DNA of 48,936 nt from positions 1 through 48,936 of the forward strand of contig JANQFU010000114.1 of NCBI GenBank assembly GCA_028277665.1. The letters run 5' to 3'. The notes under the pieces are model-generated. The model made no database searches and was not told the origin of the DNA. It was given only the letters and a program-made list of their open reading frames with translations. The position numbers were made by a program, and so were the translations under genes. Shown piece after piece: positions 25,657 through 34,483 of the stretch. Source of the stretch: Alphaproteobacteria bacterium. Lineage in GTDB: Bacteria > Pseudomonadota > Alphaproteobacteria > Micavibrionales > Micavibrionaceae. Every line of letters starts with the position of its first letter. Position 1 is the stretch's first letter.

Positions 25657-26111
25657 TGGTGGATATGGATAGCGCGCTCAATACCTCCGTTGCCGCCGAT
25701 ATCAACATGGCGATGGTCCGTGCCCAGGGAAGCGGCAGCAAAACCGAAGCCAGGGCCGAGGCCATTTCGGCAGCGTCGGGCACAGGTATGAGCCTCGAAC
25801 AGGTCGAAGCGACGGCGCAGGATTTCGAAGCCGTCTTCCTGTCCGAGATGATGAAGCCGATGTTCGAGACCGTTTCGACCGACGGCCCGTTCAGCGGCGG
25901 GCAGAGCGAAGCCGTCTACCGCAGTCTGCTCATTCAGGAATACGGGAAAAAAATCTCCGGCACCGGAGAGATCGGACTCGCAAACCATGTGAAGAACGAG
26001 ATTATCCGCCTGCAGGCCGCCGCCGGGCATCCGGTTCTGGGTGCGGACGGCAAGCCGGTCGAAACCCCGGAAACACGCGCCATTCAACTTGTAAAGGAGA
26101 GCATGGAATGA
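25656..26111 (+). CDS. Rod-binding protein, FlgJ N-terminal type (CheL-like)
   Basis: A 151-residue protein with the rod-binding domain of FlgJ: AQDFEAVFLSEMMKPMFETV, then GGQSEAVYRSLLIQEYGKKI. It lacks the C-terminal muramidase of enterobacterial FlgJ, as in other alphaproteobacteria where the gene is also called cheL or flgJ. It would act as a rod cap or scaffold while another enzyme opens the wall. The ATG at 25656 overlaps the flgI stop (TGATG). A GTG one codon earlier is possible. Confidence 0.88.
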   Translation: MVDMDSALNTSVAADINMAMVRAQGSGSKTEARAEAISAASGTGMSLEQVEATAQDFEAVFLSEMMKPMFETVSTDGPFSGGQSEAVYRSLLIQEYGKKISGTGEIGLANHVKNEIIRLQAAAGHPVLGADGKPVETPETRAIQLVKESME

Positions 26112-26557
26112 GCAACAGCCCCCTTCCAGATACGAAATCCGTTCAGGATCTCATGGCAAATATCGATGCCTATCTCGGTGTCTTGAAAACCGAGACGGAG
26201 GCTCTTGAAAAAAGAGATCTGAACGCCTTTGCAGAACTTCAGGAACGCAAAATGGGCTGTGCGCATTCCGCCCATGCCGGGATCAGCGAGATTATCGCAT
26301 ATCCGGGCGGGCTGTCCCGCCTGCCGTCCGAGACCCGCCGGAAAATCGAGGCCAGAAGACACGAAATTATCACGCTCAGCGAGCGGAACCTCAAAGCGCT
26401 CGGGCGCGTCCAGCGCGGCATGCGGCGCCTTGGCGAGCAGATCGTCTCCGAGGCCCGGCGCGCCGCAGGCGAAGATACCTCGTTCAAATACGGCTCCGCC
26501 GGATCGATGGATAAACCAAAACGGCGCGTATCGCTCGGGGTCAGTGAGTCCGCCTGA
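26108..26557 (+). CDS. FlgN-like export chaperone (putative)
   Basis: A 149-residue, mainly helical protein whose start overlaps the end of the FlgJ-like gene (ATGA). Residues 10-60 (VQDLMANIDAYLGVLKTETE and following) and 85-125 could form the long antiparallel helices of FlgN, the chaperone of hook-filament junction proteins. Length and position (flgJ-flgN) fit that family. Sequence similarity within FlgN is low, so the call depends largely on context. The C-terminus is basic and probably flexible. Confidence 0.6.
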   Translation: MSNSPLPDTKSVQDLMANIDAYLGVLKTETEALEKRDLNAFAELQERKMGCAHSAHAGISEIIAYPGGLSRLPSETRRKIEARRHEIITLSERNLKALGRVQRGMRRLGEQIVSEARRAAGEDTSFKYGSAGSMDKPKRRVSLGVSESA

Positions 26558-26582
26558 TTTTTTAAAAGGAAAGGCACAGAAT

Positions 26583-28364
26583 ATGCCGACATTAACAACG
26601 ACATCCCTTTACACTCAAGACGCTTCGCGCGTTCAGGGCATGACAACGCTCGCCGCAAACGGCTCTTCGAGCGGAAATTCCGCGTTTCTCGGGCTTCTCC
26701 TGTCCGGCAACGCCGCCGGGTCGGCGGGCGCCGGCGCCACGTTTCTGACCCAGAACGCCGCAACGGGGGCGACCCAAACGACGCTTGAGAATATCACCCA
26801 ACCCGCCCTCGCCCAGATGCTGGCGGCCCTGACCGCACAGGCCTCCGAGACAAGCACGCAAAGCGCTGCGTCAGACGCTCTCGCCACCGACGGTAAAATC
26901 TCCGTCAGCGGAACGGACGGCACAAAGCTTCCCGACGATCTATCCGGAGATCTTGAAAGCATCCGGGATATGATCGACCAAATCAACGCGCTGCTCGCCG
27001 ATCTTCCCGAAAGCGAGCAAGCCGCCTATGACGAGGCGCTCGGGCAGATTATCCGCCGCGCCGAAATGATTATGAGCACACAGATCCCGGGAATGGATAC
27101 CGGAATATCTTCCGCGAATAAGGGAAGCGGCGCATGGCCCGGCCTTATTGCCCTGAATTCGCGCGCGGAGCAACTTTTCGGAGATCTCGTTCCCGAGAAT
27201 GATCCGGCCCTTTCGGATGATGCCGAAAACGCTCTGGCCGCCATTGCCAATTTCCTTGCCGCGCTTACGGAGGCTCAATCCGATAGCCGGCAGGATATCG
27301 CCGCAACAACAGAACTCTCCGCGGAAGACCTTGCAGAGATGATCGCGCAGCTTCGCGCATTAATCCCGGGCGAAACCGGCGATTCTGCGGGCGATGAGGC
27401 CGCCGAAGCCGCCATAGCGCACATTCAGTCTTTGATTGATGCGCTTGAAAAAGCCGCGGACGCGGATCCTTCGGGCGACAATACGATCCTTTTGCCTTCG
27501 GGCTTTTTATCCGTTCTCGGGAACGCACTTGAGACGGCGCAAAACGGCCTGTCCGGGACTCAGAAGAGTCCCGGTGCGGCCTCTGCCCTCGCCTTTGTGC
27601 AACAGCTCAAAGAAAGCGCGTCCCTGAGGGGAACCGGAACGACCATCCAGAACGGGCTCCAGAACGGGGCAGGTCATCCGGCGGGGAGTTCCGTGTCCGC
27701 CACAGCATCCTCCACTTTCAGCCTTTTCGGGGGAGAATCCCCGAATCAGGGCGGTTTGTTCAGCCTGTCCGGACTATCCACAGGGGAGTCCGATACACAG
27801 GCATGGACCGAACCGTGGAGCCTGCAGAATTATGGCGGACACGCTCCCTCTTCCGTTCCCAATGCACCGTCAACCCTGGCCAATCTTGCCGTTCAGGCCG
27901 GATCCGCCGGGCAGGTGCATCCCTCCGCCCAGATGCTGGCCGTTAAAATCCAGTCCCAGGCCACGAATGCGAACGGCGAGTCCAAGCAATTCACGTTAAC
28001 CCTTGATCCGCCGGAGCTTGGCAAGGTCAAAATACAGCTTGCATTCGGGCAGGATAAAAGCGTCAAGGCGCATCTGAGCGTTGAAAAACCGGAAACCTAC
28101 ATGATGCTCCAGCGCGATCAGGGCGTTTTGCAAAAAGCGCTGGCAGACAGCGGGTTCGATCTGTCCGGCGATTCCTTAAGTTTTGAGCTTGCGCAGCAGG
28201 ATACCGATTTCTCGCAAAACGGCGGACATGACGGTCACGGCCCCGGTTCCGGAGCCGACGGAAACGATGCTTCGGAAGACGGCACCGAAGCGCTTTATGA
28301 AACGCATATGGACTGGTACGTAGATCCGGAAACCGGGTATGCGCGCTTTAACATTCTGGCCTGA
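26583..28364 (+). CDS. fliK: Hook-length control protein FliK
   Basis: FliK measures hook length and triggers the FlhB substrate switch. From ATG 26583 (AAAGGAAAGG upstream) it has 593 residues. The long N-terminal part is rich in Ala, Gly, Ser and Thr with low complexity. The conserved C-terminal hook domain (about 445-545) contains FTLTLDPPELGKVKIQLAFG and LQRDQGVLQKALADSGFDLS. A Gly/His/Asp-rich tail follows. The open frame reaches back to 26229 inside the FlgN-like gene, which is not a credible start. It lies between the FlgN-like gene and flgD. Confidence 0.9.
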   Translation: MPTLTTTSLYTQDASRVQGMTTLAANGSSSGNSAFLGLLLSGNAAGSAGAGATFLTQNAATGATQTTLENITQPALAQMLAALTAQASETSTQSAASDALATDGKISVSGTDGTKLPDDLSGDLESIRDMIDQINALLADLPESEQAAYDEALGQIIRRAEMIMSTQIPGMDTGISSANKGSGAWPGLIALNSRAEQLFGDLVPENDPALSDDAENALAAIANFLAALTEAQSDSRQDIAATTELSAEDLAEMIAQLRALIPGETGDSAGDEAAEAAIAHIQSLIDALEKAADADPSGDNTILLPSGFLSVLGNALETAQNGLSGTQKSPGAASALAFVQQLKESASLRGTGTTIQNGLQNGAGHPAGSSVSATASSTFSLFGGESPNQGGLFSLSGLSTGESDTQAWTEPWSLQNYGGHAPSSVPNAPSTLANLAVQAGSAGQVHPSAQMLAVKIQSQATNANGESKQFTLTLDPPELGKVKIQLAFGQDKSVKAHLSVEKPETYMMLQRDQGVLQKALADSGFDLSGDSLSFELAQQDTDFSQNGGHDGHGPGSGADGNDASEDGTEALYETHMDWYVDPETGYARFNILA

Positions 28365-28387
28365 TTTGTAAGAGAAAGGGAACCGAT

Positions 28388-29503
28388 ATGACATCCGACG
28401 TCTCTTTAACGACAACGCTCAGTCAGGCGAGCGCGACAAACGGGCAATCCGTCCAGCTTGCCGAGGACTTCACCCAGTTTCTGACCCTGCTGACGACGCA
28501 GCTCCAGAATCAGGATCCGCTTTCGCCGATGGATTCGACGGAGATGACGAACCAGATCGTCCAGTTCTCACAGGTCGAGCAACAGATTAATACAAACCAG
28601 AAGCTTGATTCCCTCATCCAGATGGAGCTTGCGAATATGGCCAATGTCGGGCTCGACTATGTCGGGATGGACGCGAGTTATCTCAGCTCCGAGGCCAGCT
28701 GGGACGGTGAATCGCCCGTCCGGATTACCTATGCCTATACGGGAGAAACGGCTCCGTATAAAGGGACGCTTCAAATTCTCGATGAGGAAGGAAACGTTGT
28801 CTTTGAGGCTGATGCCGGAACGAATACGGACCGGAACGATTTCGTCTGGAACGGAAAAACAACCAGCGGCGAAACCGTCCCGGCCGGAACGTATCAGGTC
28901 GAAATCAATACCGTCGACCGTGAAGATAACGCCGTCGACGTGACCACCGTCGTCACCGGCGAGGTCGAAGGGATCGAAACGCAGAACGGCGTCGTTCACC
29001 TTCTGATCGGCGACCGGGCCGTACCGCTCGCAAATATTATCAACGCCCGCGAACCGGATACGCGCTACCAGACCCTGGCCAATATCGGTCTGAACTATAT
29101 CGGCATGGAAGCCGAATATCCGACTGCGAATATGTATTTCGACGGCACGAGCCCCGTCAACATGTCCTACAGTTACGACGACAGCGAACTGGTCGCGGAT
29201 GCGCGCGTGAAAGTCCTCGACGAGGACGGCGAAATTGTCTTCGAAACGGATGGCGGAACCTGGACCCAGACTCACGAATTTATCTGGGACGGCACGGATT
29301 CGGACGGAGAGGTTCTGCCTGCCGGAACCTATACGCTGGATATCGACGCGAAAAACACAAGCGGCCAGTCCGTCGATACCGATATTTCGACCTTCGGTAC
29401 CGTACAGGGGATCCAGCAGGAAGGCGGAATTCTGCATCTGGTCGTCGACGGGCAACTCGTACCGCTCTCATATATCACGAGCGCACGGGATCCCACATCC
29501 TAA
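28388..29503 (+). CDS. flgD: Hook cap protein FlgD with duplicated C-terminal module
   Basis: FlgD caps the growing hook. Residues 1-83 are the usual N-terminal part (EDFTQFLTLLTTQLQNQDPL, and SPMDSTEMTNQIVQFSQVEQ). The following beta-rich module (about 84-221) starts NVGLDYVGM and contains GTLQILDEEGNVVFE and PAGTYQVEI. It is repeated at about 231-368, starting NIGLNYIGM and containing ARVKVLDEDGEIVFE and PAGTYTLDI. The two modules are offset by 146 residues. Typical FlgD has one module and about 220-230 residues, so 371 is unusual. The reading frame is open throughout, so this is a real fusion or duplication, not a frameshift. It lies 23 nt after fliK. Confidence 0.93.
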   Translation: MTSDVSLTTTLSQASATNGQSVQLAEDFTQFLTLLTTQLQNQDPLSPMDSTEMTNQIVQFSQVEQQINTNQKLDSLIQMELANMANVGLDYVGMDASYLSSEASWDGESPVRITYAYTGETAPYKGTLQILDEEGNVVFEADAGTNTDRNDFVWNGKTTSGETVPAGTYQVEINTVDREDNAVDVTTVVTGEVEGIETQNGVVHLLIGDRAVPLANIINAREPDTRYQTLANIGLNYIGMEAEYPTANMYFDGTSPVNMSYSYDDSELVADARVKVLDEDGEIVFETDGGTWTQTHEFIWDGTDSDGEVLPAGTYTLDIDAKNTSGQSVDTDISTFGTVQGIQQEGGILHLVVDGQLVPLSYITSARDPTS

Positions 29504-29596
29504 TGAAAACACAAAACCAAACAAGAGGAACACTTTAACCTGAACGATACAAGAATAACGAAAACAACAGACTAAACAAAACCCAGGAGGTCTATC

Positions 29597-31411
29597 ATGA
29601 GTTTGTTCGGCTCACTTTACACCGGCGTTTCGGCCCTTTCGGCCCAATCGCAATCGACCGCGATGATTTCCAACAACATCGCGAACATTAACACGATCGG
29701 CTTCAAACGCTCCGAAGCGGCGTTCTTCTCGCTCGTGACGACGGAAAGCCGGTCTTCGCTTTACTCTCCGGGGACGGTCTCCATCAACCGAACCCAGCGC
29801 GTGGACCAGCAAGGCCCGATTACGCAAACGGCCTCCGCGACCGACGCCGCCATCTCCGGGAACGGATTCTTCCCCGTCAAGCGGAGCACGGATTTCGGTC
29901 AGGAATTCCTTTACACGCGGGCCGGGCAGTTCTCGGAAGACTCGCAAGGGCTTCTGCGCAACGCCTCCAACTTCGTCCTGTACGGCTGGCCGATCGACTC
30001 GAGCGGGAATCTTCCGGCCAATCAGGGAGACCTGACCTCGGTTGTCGCCGTGGACGTCGCCTTCCTCGGCGGCCTGACCCGTCCGACAACGACTGCGGAG
30101 CTTGCCATTAACCTTGACGCCGACGAAGTCGACTATAACAACGGGACCCTGGTCGGCGGGGTGCAGGTCGGAACGGCAGGATTCCTCGGCCTTCCGATCG
30201 ATTCCTCCTCTCCCACACACTTCTCAAGGGGGCTGACCGTTTTCGACGAACTCGGATCTTCACAAACGATTACGATGGAATATCGGAAAATCGTCGGGCC
30301 GATGGCCAACGCGATGTCAGGGAGTACGCAGGTTCTGGATCGCGATACAACCATCACGAATCTGTCCGGGATCGTCGCCGGGGATTCGTTTACCGTCCAG
30401 ACGAGCGGGGCCGCCGCGCAGGAATACATTATCGGCGCCGCCGCCGGAGCGGGCCAGATCCGGATCGACACCGTCGGAGACCTGGTCGACGAACTGAACA
30501 ACAATTACGGCGGCGGAACGGAACTCGACGCCCAGATTACTTCGGAGGGACAAGTCCTCATGCAGGCGCTCAACCTCAACGACTCTCTGATTATCGCCGA
30601 GACTAACGGGACACCGCTATTCGGTCTGAACAGTCTGCTGTTCCCGAACCCAAGCACACCGGCCGTTATTGAAGCATACGCCCCCTTCACTCTGGACGGC
30701 TCTGCCGCCCAGAGCGCGACCAATCCGTACGGTTATACAACCGCAGCCGGAGATGAAAACAATCAGGCAGATTTCCCGGATTTCACAGACGCAATCACCC
30801 CGAACACGCAAGGCTGGTGGGAGCTTAAACTCCTCCACCCGGACGGCAGCGTCATCACACAAGGGCTTTTGAACTTCAACGGAGACGGGACCCTGAACGC
30901 AACCGGAGACTCGACCGGAAATATCGATATCGAGCTTTCCAATATCGAATGGGGGAACGGATCCAGTCCGCAAAGCTTCACCATCGATGTCGAGCGGTTC
31001 AGCCAGTTCGCCGGAAACTTCGACGTGATTTTCTCCGACCAGAACGGAGCCGAGCTCGGTCTGCGGACCGGGGTCGAGATCACGCGGGAAGGAATCGTCG
31101 TGGCCCGGTTCTCGAACGGGGCGTCAGCCGATCTCTACAAGATCCCGATGGTCACTTTCGCGAACGCAAACGGGCTTCAGGAAGTTTCCGGGACCGCCTA
31201 CACCGAGACAGAGGAATCCGGGGAAGAAAACCTCCGGGAAGCCGGGACCGGCGGGGCCGGGTTCGTCGAGCCCTCGACGCTCGAAAGCTCGAACGTCGAT
31301 CTGGCCGACGAATTCTCGAAACTCATCATCTCCCAGCGGGCCTACTCGGCCGGGACGCGGCTCATCAACACCGTCGACCAGATGACCGAGGATCTGCTGC
31401 GATTGAGGTAG
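29597..31411 (+). CDS. flgE: Flagellar hook protein FlgE
   Basis: FlgE builds the hook. The 604-residue protein has the N-terminal SLFGSLYTGVSALSAQSQST and SNNIANINTIGFKRSEAAFF motifs, a long variable middle, and the C-terminal TLESSNVDLADEFSKLIISQ with the matching RAYSAGTRLINTVDQMTEDL helix. It is longer than enterobacterial FlgE (about 400) but within the range for alphaproteobacteria. AGGAGG precedes the ATG at a good distance. A 93-nt gap after flgD has no visible promoter. Confidence 0.96.
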   Translation: MSLFGSLYTGVSALSAQSQSTAMISNNIANINTIGFKRSEAAFFSLVTTESRSSLYSPGTVSINRTQRVDQQGPITQTASATDAAISGNGFFPVKRSTDFGQEFLYTRAGQFSEDSQGLLRNASNFVLYGWPIDSSGNLPANQGDLTSVVAVDVAFLGGLTRPTTTAELAINLDADEVDYNNGTLVGGVQVGTAGFLGLPIDSSSPTHFSRGLTVFDELGSSQTITMEYRKIVGPMANAMSGSTQVLDRDTTITNLSGIVAGDSFTVQTSGAAAQEYIIGAAAGAGQIRIDTVGDLVDELNNNYGGGTELDAQITSEGQVLMQALNLNDSLIIAETNGTPLFGLNSLLFPNPSTPAVIEAYAPFTLDGSAAQSATNPYGYTTAAGDENNQADFPDFTDAITPNTQGWWELKLLHPDGSVITQGLLNFNGDGTLNATGDSTGNIDIELSNIEWGNGSSPQSFTIDVERFSQFAGNFDVIFSDQNGAELGLRTGVEITREGIVVARFSNGASADLYKIPMVTFANANGLQEVSGTAYTETEESGEENLREAGTGGAGFVEPSTLESSNVDLADEFSKLIISQRAYSAGTRLINTVDQMTEDLLRLR

Positions 31412-31481
31412 GGTCAGGACCTAACAATAGACCTCTTTCCTGGCCGGCTATTTTGCACCAAGGTATCTCTGTTAACCTAAA

Positions 31482-31693
31482 CTATGGATAAGAATAAGTT
31501 ACAAAACCAACCGTCATCCCGGCGAAAGCCGGGATCCAGTCATAGAGTTGTTTAAATGCGGAGGTCCGGAGTTTCGGAGAAGAACGCCGTTTCTGCGGGC
31601 CGCCGCGTAAAATAAGAAAAACGTTTTCTCTGGATCCCGGCTTTCGCCGGGATGACGTTGGTTTATAAGATTTTAAAGTCCCCTTATCCATAG
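31482..31693 (+). repeat. MITE-like palindromic element, copy 1
   Basis: A 212-bp element bounded by inverted ends CTATGGATAAG ... CTTATCCATAG. Inside each end is AACCAAC/GTTGGTT, then a REP palindrome (CCCGGCGAAAGCCGGG), so the whole element is an imperfect palindrome around a GC-rich centre. Copy 2 (35613-35834) is the same sequence in opposite orientation. No ORF or transposase is present. It lies 70 nt after flgE. Confidence 0.8.
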
Positions 31694-31732
31694 CTGGGGT
31701 TCTGTTACGAAAAGAGTCTAATACAAACAGAC

Positions 31733-31767
31733 AAAAAACCCCCATTCCTTTGGAACGGGGGTTTTTT
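31733..31767. terminator. Bidirectional rho-independent terminator
   Basis: AAAAAACCCCCATTCC-TTT-GGAACGGGGGTTTTTT forms a stem with five C-G pairs plus four more after one mismatch. It has A and T runs on both sides. It can end the minus-strand lipoprotein transcript (stop at 31785) and any plus-strand transcript from flgE. Confidence 0.9.
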
Positions 31768-31784
31768 CTAAACTTCTCTCCGGG

Positions 31785-32276
31785 CTATTTCACGATTTCC
31801 CAGTCATCCGTTCCGGGGACCTGGCAGGCCTGACCGATGCCGGTTTTTTTCTCGCCGCCGATATAGATGACCTGCTCGTATTCACGGCAATAACGGCCGC
31901 TGCCCGTCCGGCCGTCACGGACCGGCGTGACTGCACCGTAATTCCCTGATTCCGGGTTGCTCCAGGTGATCGTCTCGCCGATCGGCGCCGTCTGGGCCTG
32001 CTGGTTGGCGTTCTGGAGATACATCCGGTCCGCGCGGTCGAGCGATTTTCCGACTTCGCTCCCGACCAGCGCACCGATCAGCGCCCCGGCTCCGGTCGCC
32101 CAAAGCTGGCCGGAGCCGTCGCCGATATTCGATCCGGCGATCCCGCCCAGGATCGCCCCGGCGCCTGCCCCGACCGTCTGTTTCGAGCCGTATTGTGTGC
32201 CGTCCGCCGTCGTGATACAGGCCGACAGCCCCATCAGCGCCGCCGCAGCGAGCGTAAGTGCAAATTGTCTTTTCAT
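31785..32276 (-). CDS. Glycine-zipper outer-membrane lipoprotein (17-kDa antigen type)
   Basis: From ATG 32276 the product has 163 residues, with a lipoprotein signal (KRQFALTLAAAALMGLSAC; lipid on the Cys of LSAC). A glycine-zipper segment follows (GAGAGAILGGIAGSNIGDGS and GAGALIGALVGSEVGKSLDR), then a small C-terminal beta-rich domain with a Cys pair (RYCREYEQV and GQACQVPG). This layout is that of the Rickettsia 17-kDa surface antigen family. The open frame extends 16 codons upstream, but the signal peptide fixes the start. It is monocistronic, ending at the terminator at 31733. Confidence 0.85.
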   Translation of the reverse strand: MKRQFALTLAAAALMGLSACITTADGTQYGSKQTVGAGAGAILGGIAGSNIGDGSGQLWATGAGALIGALVGSEVGKSLDRADRMYLQNANQQAQTAPIGETITWSNPESGNYGAVTPVRDGRTGSGRYCREYEQVIYIGGEKKTGIGQACQVPGTDDWEIVK

Positions 32277-32404
32277 CGCAATCCTCGTTTTGTTTTTGGC
32301 CTCGTTTTGTTTTTGATCCCGCACCGGACGATACGTCAGCCCGGGCTCCTGATGAGATAATATAAGCCCTTTGAGCTTATTTACCAGAGGGATGTTGAGC
32401 TCCT

Positions 32405-32432
32405 CTTGAAATTAAACGCCATTACGTCATAT
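32405..32432 (+). promoter_or_regulatory. RpoH (sigma-32)-like promoter of htpG
   Basis: CTTGAA (32405-32410), a 14-nt spacer and CGTCATAT (32425-32432) fit the heat-shock consensus CTTGAA-N13-15-CCCCATnT at most positions. It lies 28 nt upstream of the htpG start, with GGAGG (32450-32454) as ribosome site. HtpG is a known RpoH target in other proteobacteria. Confidence 0.65.
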
Positions 32433-32460
32433 TTCCTTCGGCAAAGAATGGAGGATTTTT

Positions 32461-34425
32461 ATGGACGCGGAAAAGCTGAATTTTGGAACGGATGTCTCGC
32501 GGCTTCTGGATATTGTCGCCAACGCCCTGTATTCCCATCAGGATGTTTTCCTGCGGGAGCTTGTCTCCAACGCTGCGGATGCCTGTGACAAGTTGCGCTA
32601 TGAGGCGATTTCAACGCCGGATCTTATTCGCGATGCGCCGGCGTTTCAAATCCGGATCACGGCGGATACCGATTCGCGTCTGCTTTGCGTTGCCGATAAC
32701 GGGATCGGGATGAACCGCGAAGATCTTACCGAAAATCTGGGGACGATCGCCCGGTCCGGCACGGCGGCCATGATGGAAAGCGTGAACGCCGCGCAGGCCG
32801 CTCAAGATTCCGGGGCGTCTTCCGAGTCCCTGAAGCTGATCGGGCAGTTCGGCGTCGGGTTTTATGCCAGTTTCATGGTTGCGGAAAGCGTGGACGTTAT
32901 TTCCCGCAAGGCCGGAGACGACAAAGCCTGGCATTGGCGTTCGGATGGGCGGACCGGTTATGAGATCCGGGAAGCGGCTCCCGATGAAGCCGCGCGGCTC
33001 CCGGACGGGCGCGGAACGCTTGTCGCGCTCACGATAAAGGCAAGTGCCTGCGATTTTCTGATTGAGGATAAAATCCGGCAAGTCGTTCAGCGTTATTCCG
33101 ACCATATCAGTTTCCCCGTTTTTATCGGTGCTCCTCAGGATCATGACGACGAACGCCCGGCCAATAGTGCCGGAGCCCTCTGGGCCCGCCCGAAATCCGG
33201 GATCACTGCCGATCAATACGACCAGTTTTACAAGCATATCTCCCATGGATTCGACGATCCGCTCAAGACAATCCACTGGCGCGCCGAGGGAAAAATCGAG
33301 TTTACGTCCCTGCTCTTCATTCCGACGATGCGGCCGTGGGATATGTTCGACCCGGGGCGCAAAAGCGCCGTGCGGCTTTATGTCCGGCGCGTTTTCATTA
33401 CGGATGAGTGCGGCGGGCTGATTTATCCGTGGCTGCGCTTTTTGCGCGGGGTTATCGATACGGAAGACCTGCCGTTGAATATCAGCCGGGAGTCGCTTCA
33501 GGATAATCCGCTTATCGCCAAAATCCGGAGTAGCGTTGCAAAGAAAGTCCTTGGCGCGCTTCACAAGCTCTCCGAAGACGATAACGAGGCCTTTGCGACA
33601 TTCTGGGAGCAGTTCGGCCCGGTCCTCAAAGAAGGGCTTTATGACGCTTATGAGCTTCGGGAGGCTTTGTTCAAAGTCGTCCGGTTCCGCTCGACACATG
33701 ACGACGGCAAGACGCTCGTCTCTCTTGCGGAGTATAAATCCCGCATGAAAGACGATCAGAAGGCGATCTATTATATATCCGGTGAAAATCCTGAGACCCT
33801 CAAGAACAGCCCGCAACTCGAAGGCTTCCGGGATCAGGGGATCGAGGTTCTTTTCATGACCGATACGATCGACGATTTCTGGATCCAGAATGTCGGTGAA
33901 TTTGACGACACGCCTCTGCGGTCCGTTACACGCGGCGATGCCGATCTCGGGAGCGTCGAGGCCGGGGACGGAGCGGATGCCAAAGATGCCGCGAAAAACG
34001 ACAATACGGGGGAAGACAAGGATGCTCCGGAGACGCCGCTTTCCGGTTTGCTCCGGTTCATGGAAGACCTTCTAAAAGACGACGTTTCGGCCGTGCGGGA
34101 ATCCAAACGCCTGCGCTCCTCGCCTGTGTGCATGGTTGCCGATGACGGAGCCGTCGATATGCATATGGAGCGCGTTCTCAAGATCCACCAGCATTACACG
34201 CCCGAGCGCAAGCGCGTCCTTGAAGTTAATCCGGATCACCCGCTCCTCAGGCACATGGCAGAACGGTTCGCGGCGGAGGGCGAGAGCGCAGATTGCGAAG
34301 ACGTGAAGGATTGCGCGCTGATGCTGATGGATCAGGCCCGGATCATTCAGGGCGAGCCCGTCACCGACCCCGCCGCCTTCTCCCGCCGCATGTCCCGGTT
34401 CATGGAGAAGGGGTTGGTCGCGTGA
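32461..34425 (+). CDS. htpG: Chaperone HtpG (Hsp90)
   Basis: HtpG is the bacterial Hsp90, an ATP-driven cytoplasmic chaperone. The 654-residue protein shows the N-terminal ATPase motifs FLRELVSNAADACDKLRYEA, DNGIGMNREDL, GTIARSGT and IGQFGVGFYASFMVA. The middle domain has FIPTMRPWDMF, KSAVRLYVRRVFI and LPLNISRESLQDN. The C-terminal dimerisation region follows. A charged insertion (about 500-525, rich in Asp/Ala/Lys) lies before the C-terminal domain. Length is near the usual 620-650. Confidence 0.97.
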   Translation: MDAEKLNFGTDVSRLLDIVANALYSHQDVFLRELVSNAADACDKLRYEAISTPDLIRDAPAFQIRITADTDSRLLCVADNGIGMNREDLTENLGTIARSGTAAMMESVNAAQAAQDSGASSESLKLIGQFGVGFYASFMVAESVDVISRKAGDDKAWHWRSDGRTGYEIREAAPDEAARLPDGRGTLVALTIKASACDFLIEDKIRQVVQRYSDHISFPVFIGAPQDHDDERPANSAGALWARPKSGITADQYDQFYKHISHGFDDPLKTIHWRAEGKIEFTSLLFIPTMRPWDMFDPGRKSAVRLYVRRVFITDECGGLIYPWLRFLRGVIDTEDLPLNISRESLQDNPLIAKIRSSVAKKVLGALHKLSEDDNEAFATFWEQFGPVLKEGLYDAYELREALFKVVRFRSTHDDGKTLVSLAEYKSRMKDDQKAIYYISGENPETLKNSPQLEGFRDQGIEVLFMTDTIDDFWIQNVGEFDDTPLRSVTRGDADLGSVEAGDGADAKDAAKNDNTGEDKDAPETPLSGLLRFMEDLLKDDVSAVRESKRLRSSPVCMVADDGAVDMHMERVLKIHQHYTPERKRVLEVNPDHPLLRHMAERFAAEGESADCEDVKDCALMLMDQARIIQGEPVTDPAAFSRRMSRFMEKGLVA

Positions 34426-34483
34426 CCTCTGCTCATCCTGAAATGTTAACTTTTTGTTTACATAATTTTGATATTGTTTCGCT

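Noticed and set aside
26229..26582. N-terminal extension of fliK within the FlgN-like gene
   Set aside because: The extra residues are Arg- and Pro-rich shadow sequence of the overlapping gene. A good ribosome site precedes the ATG at 26583.
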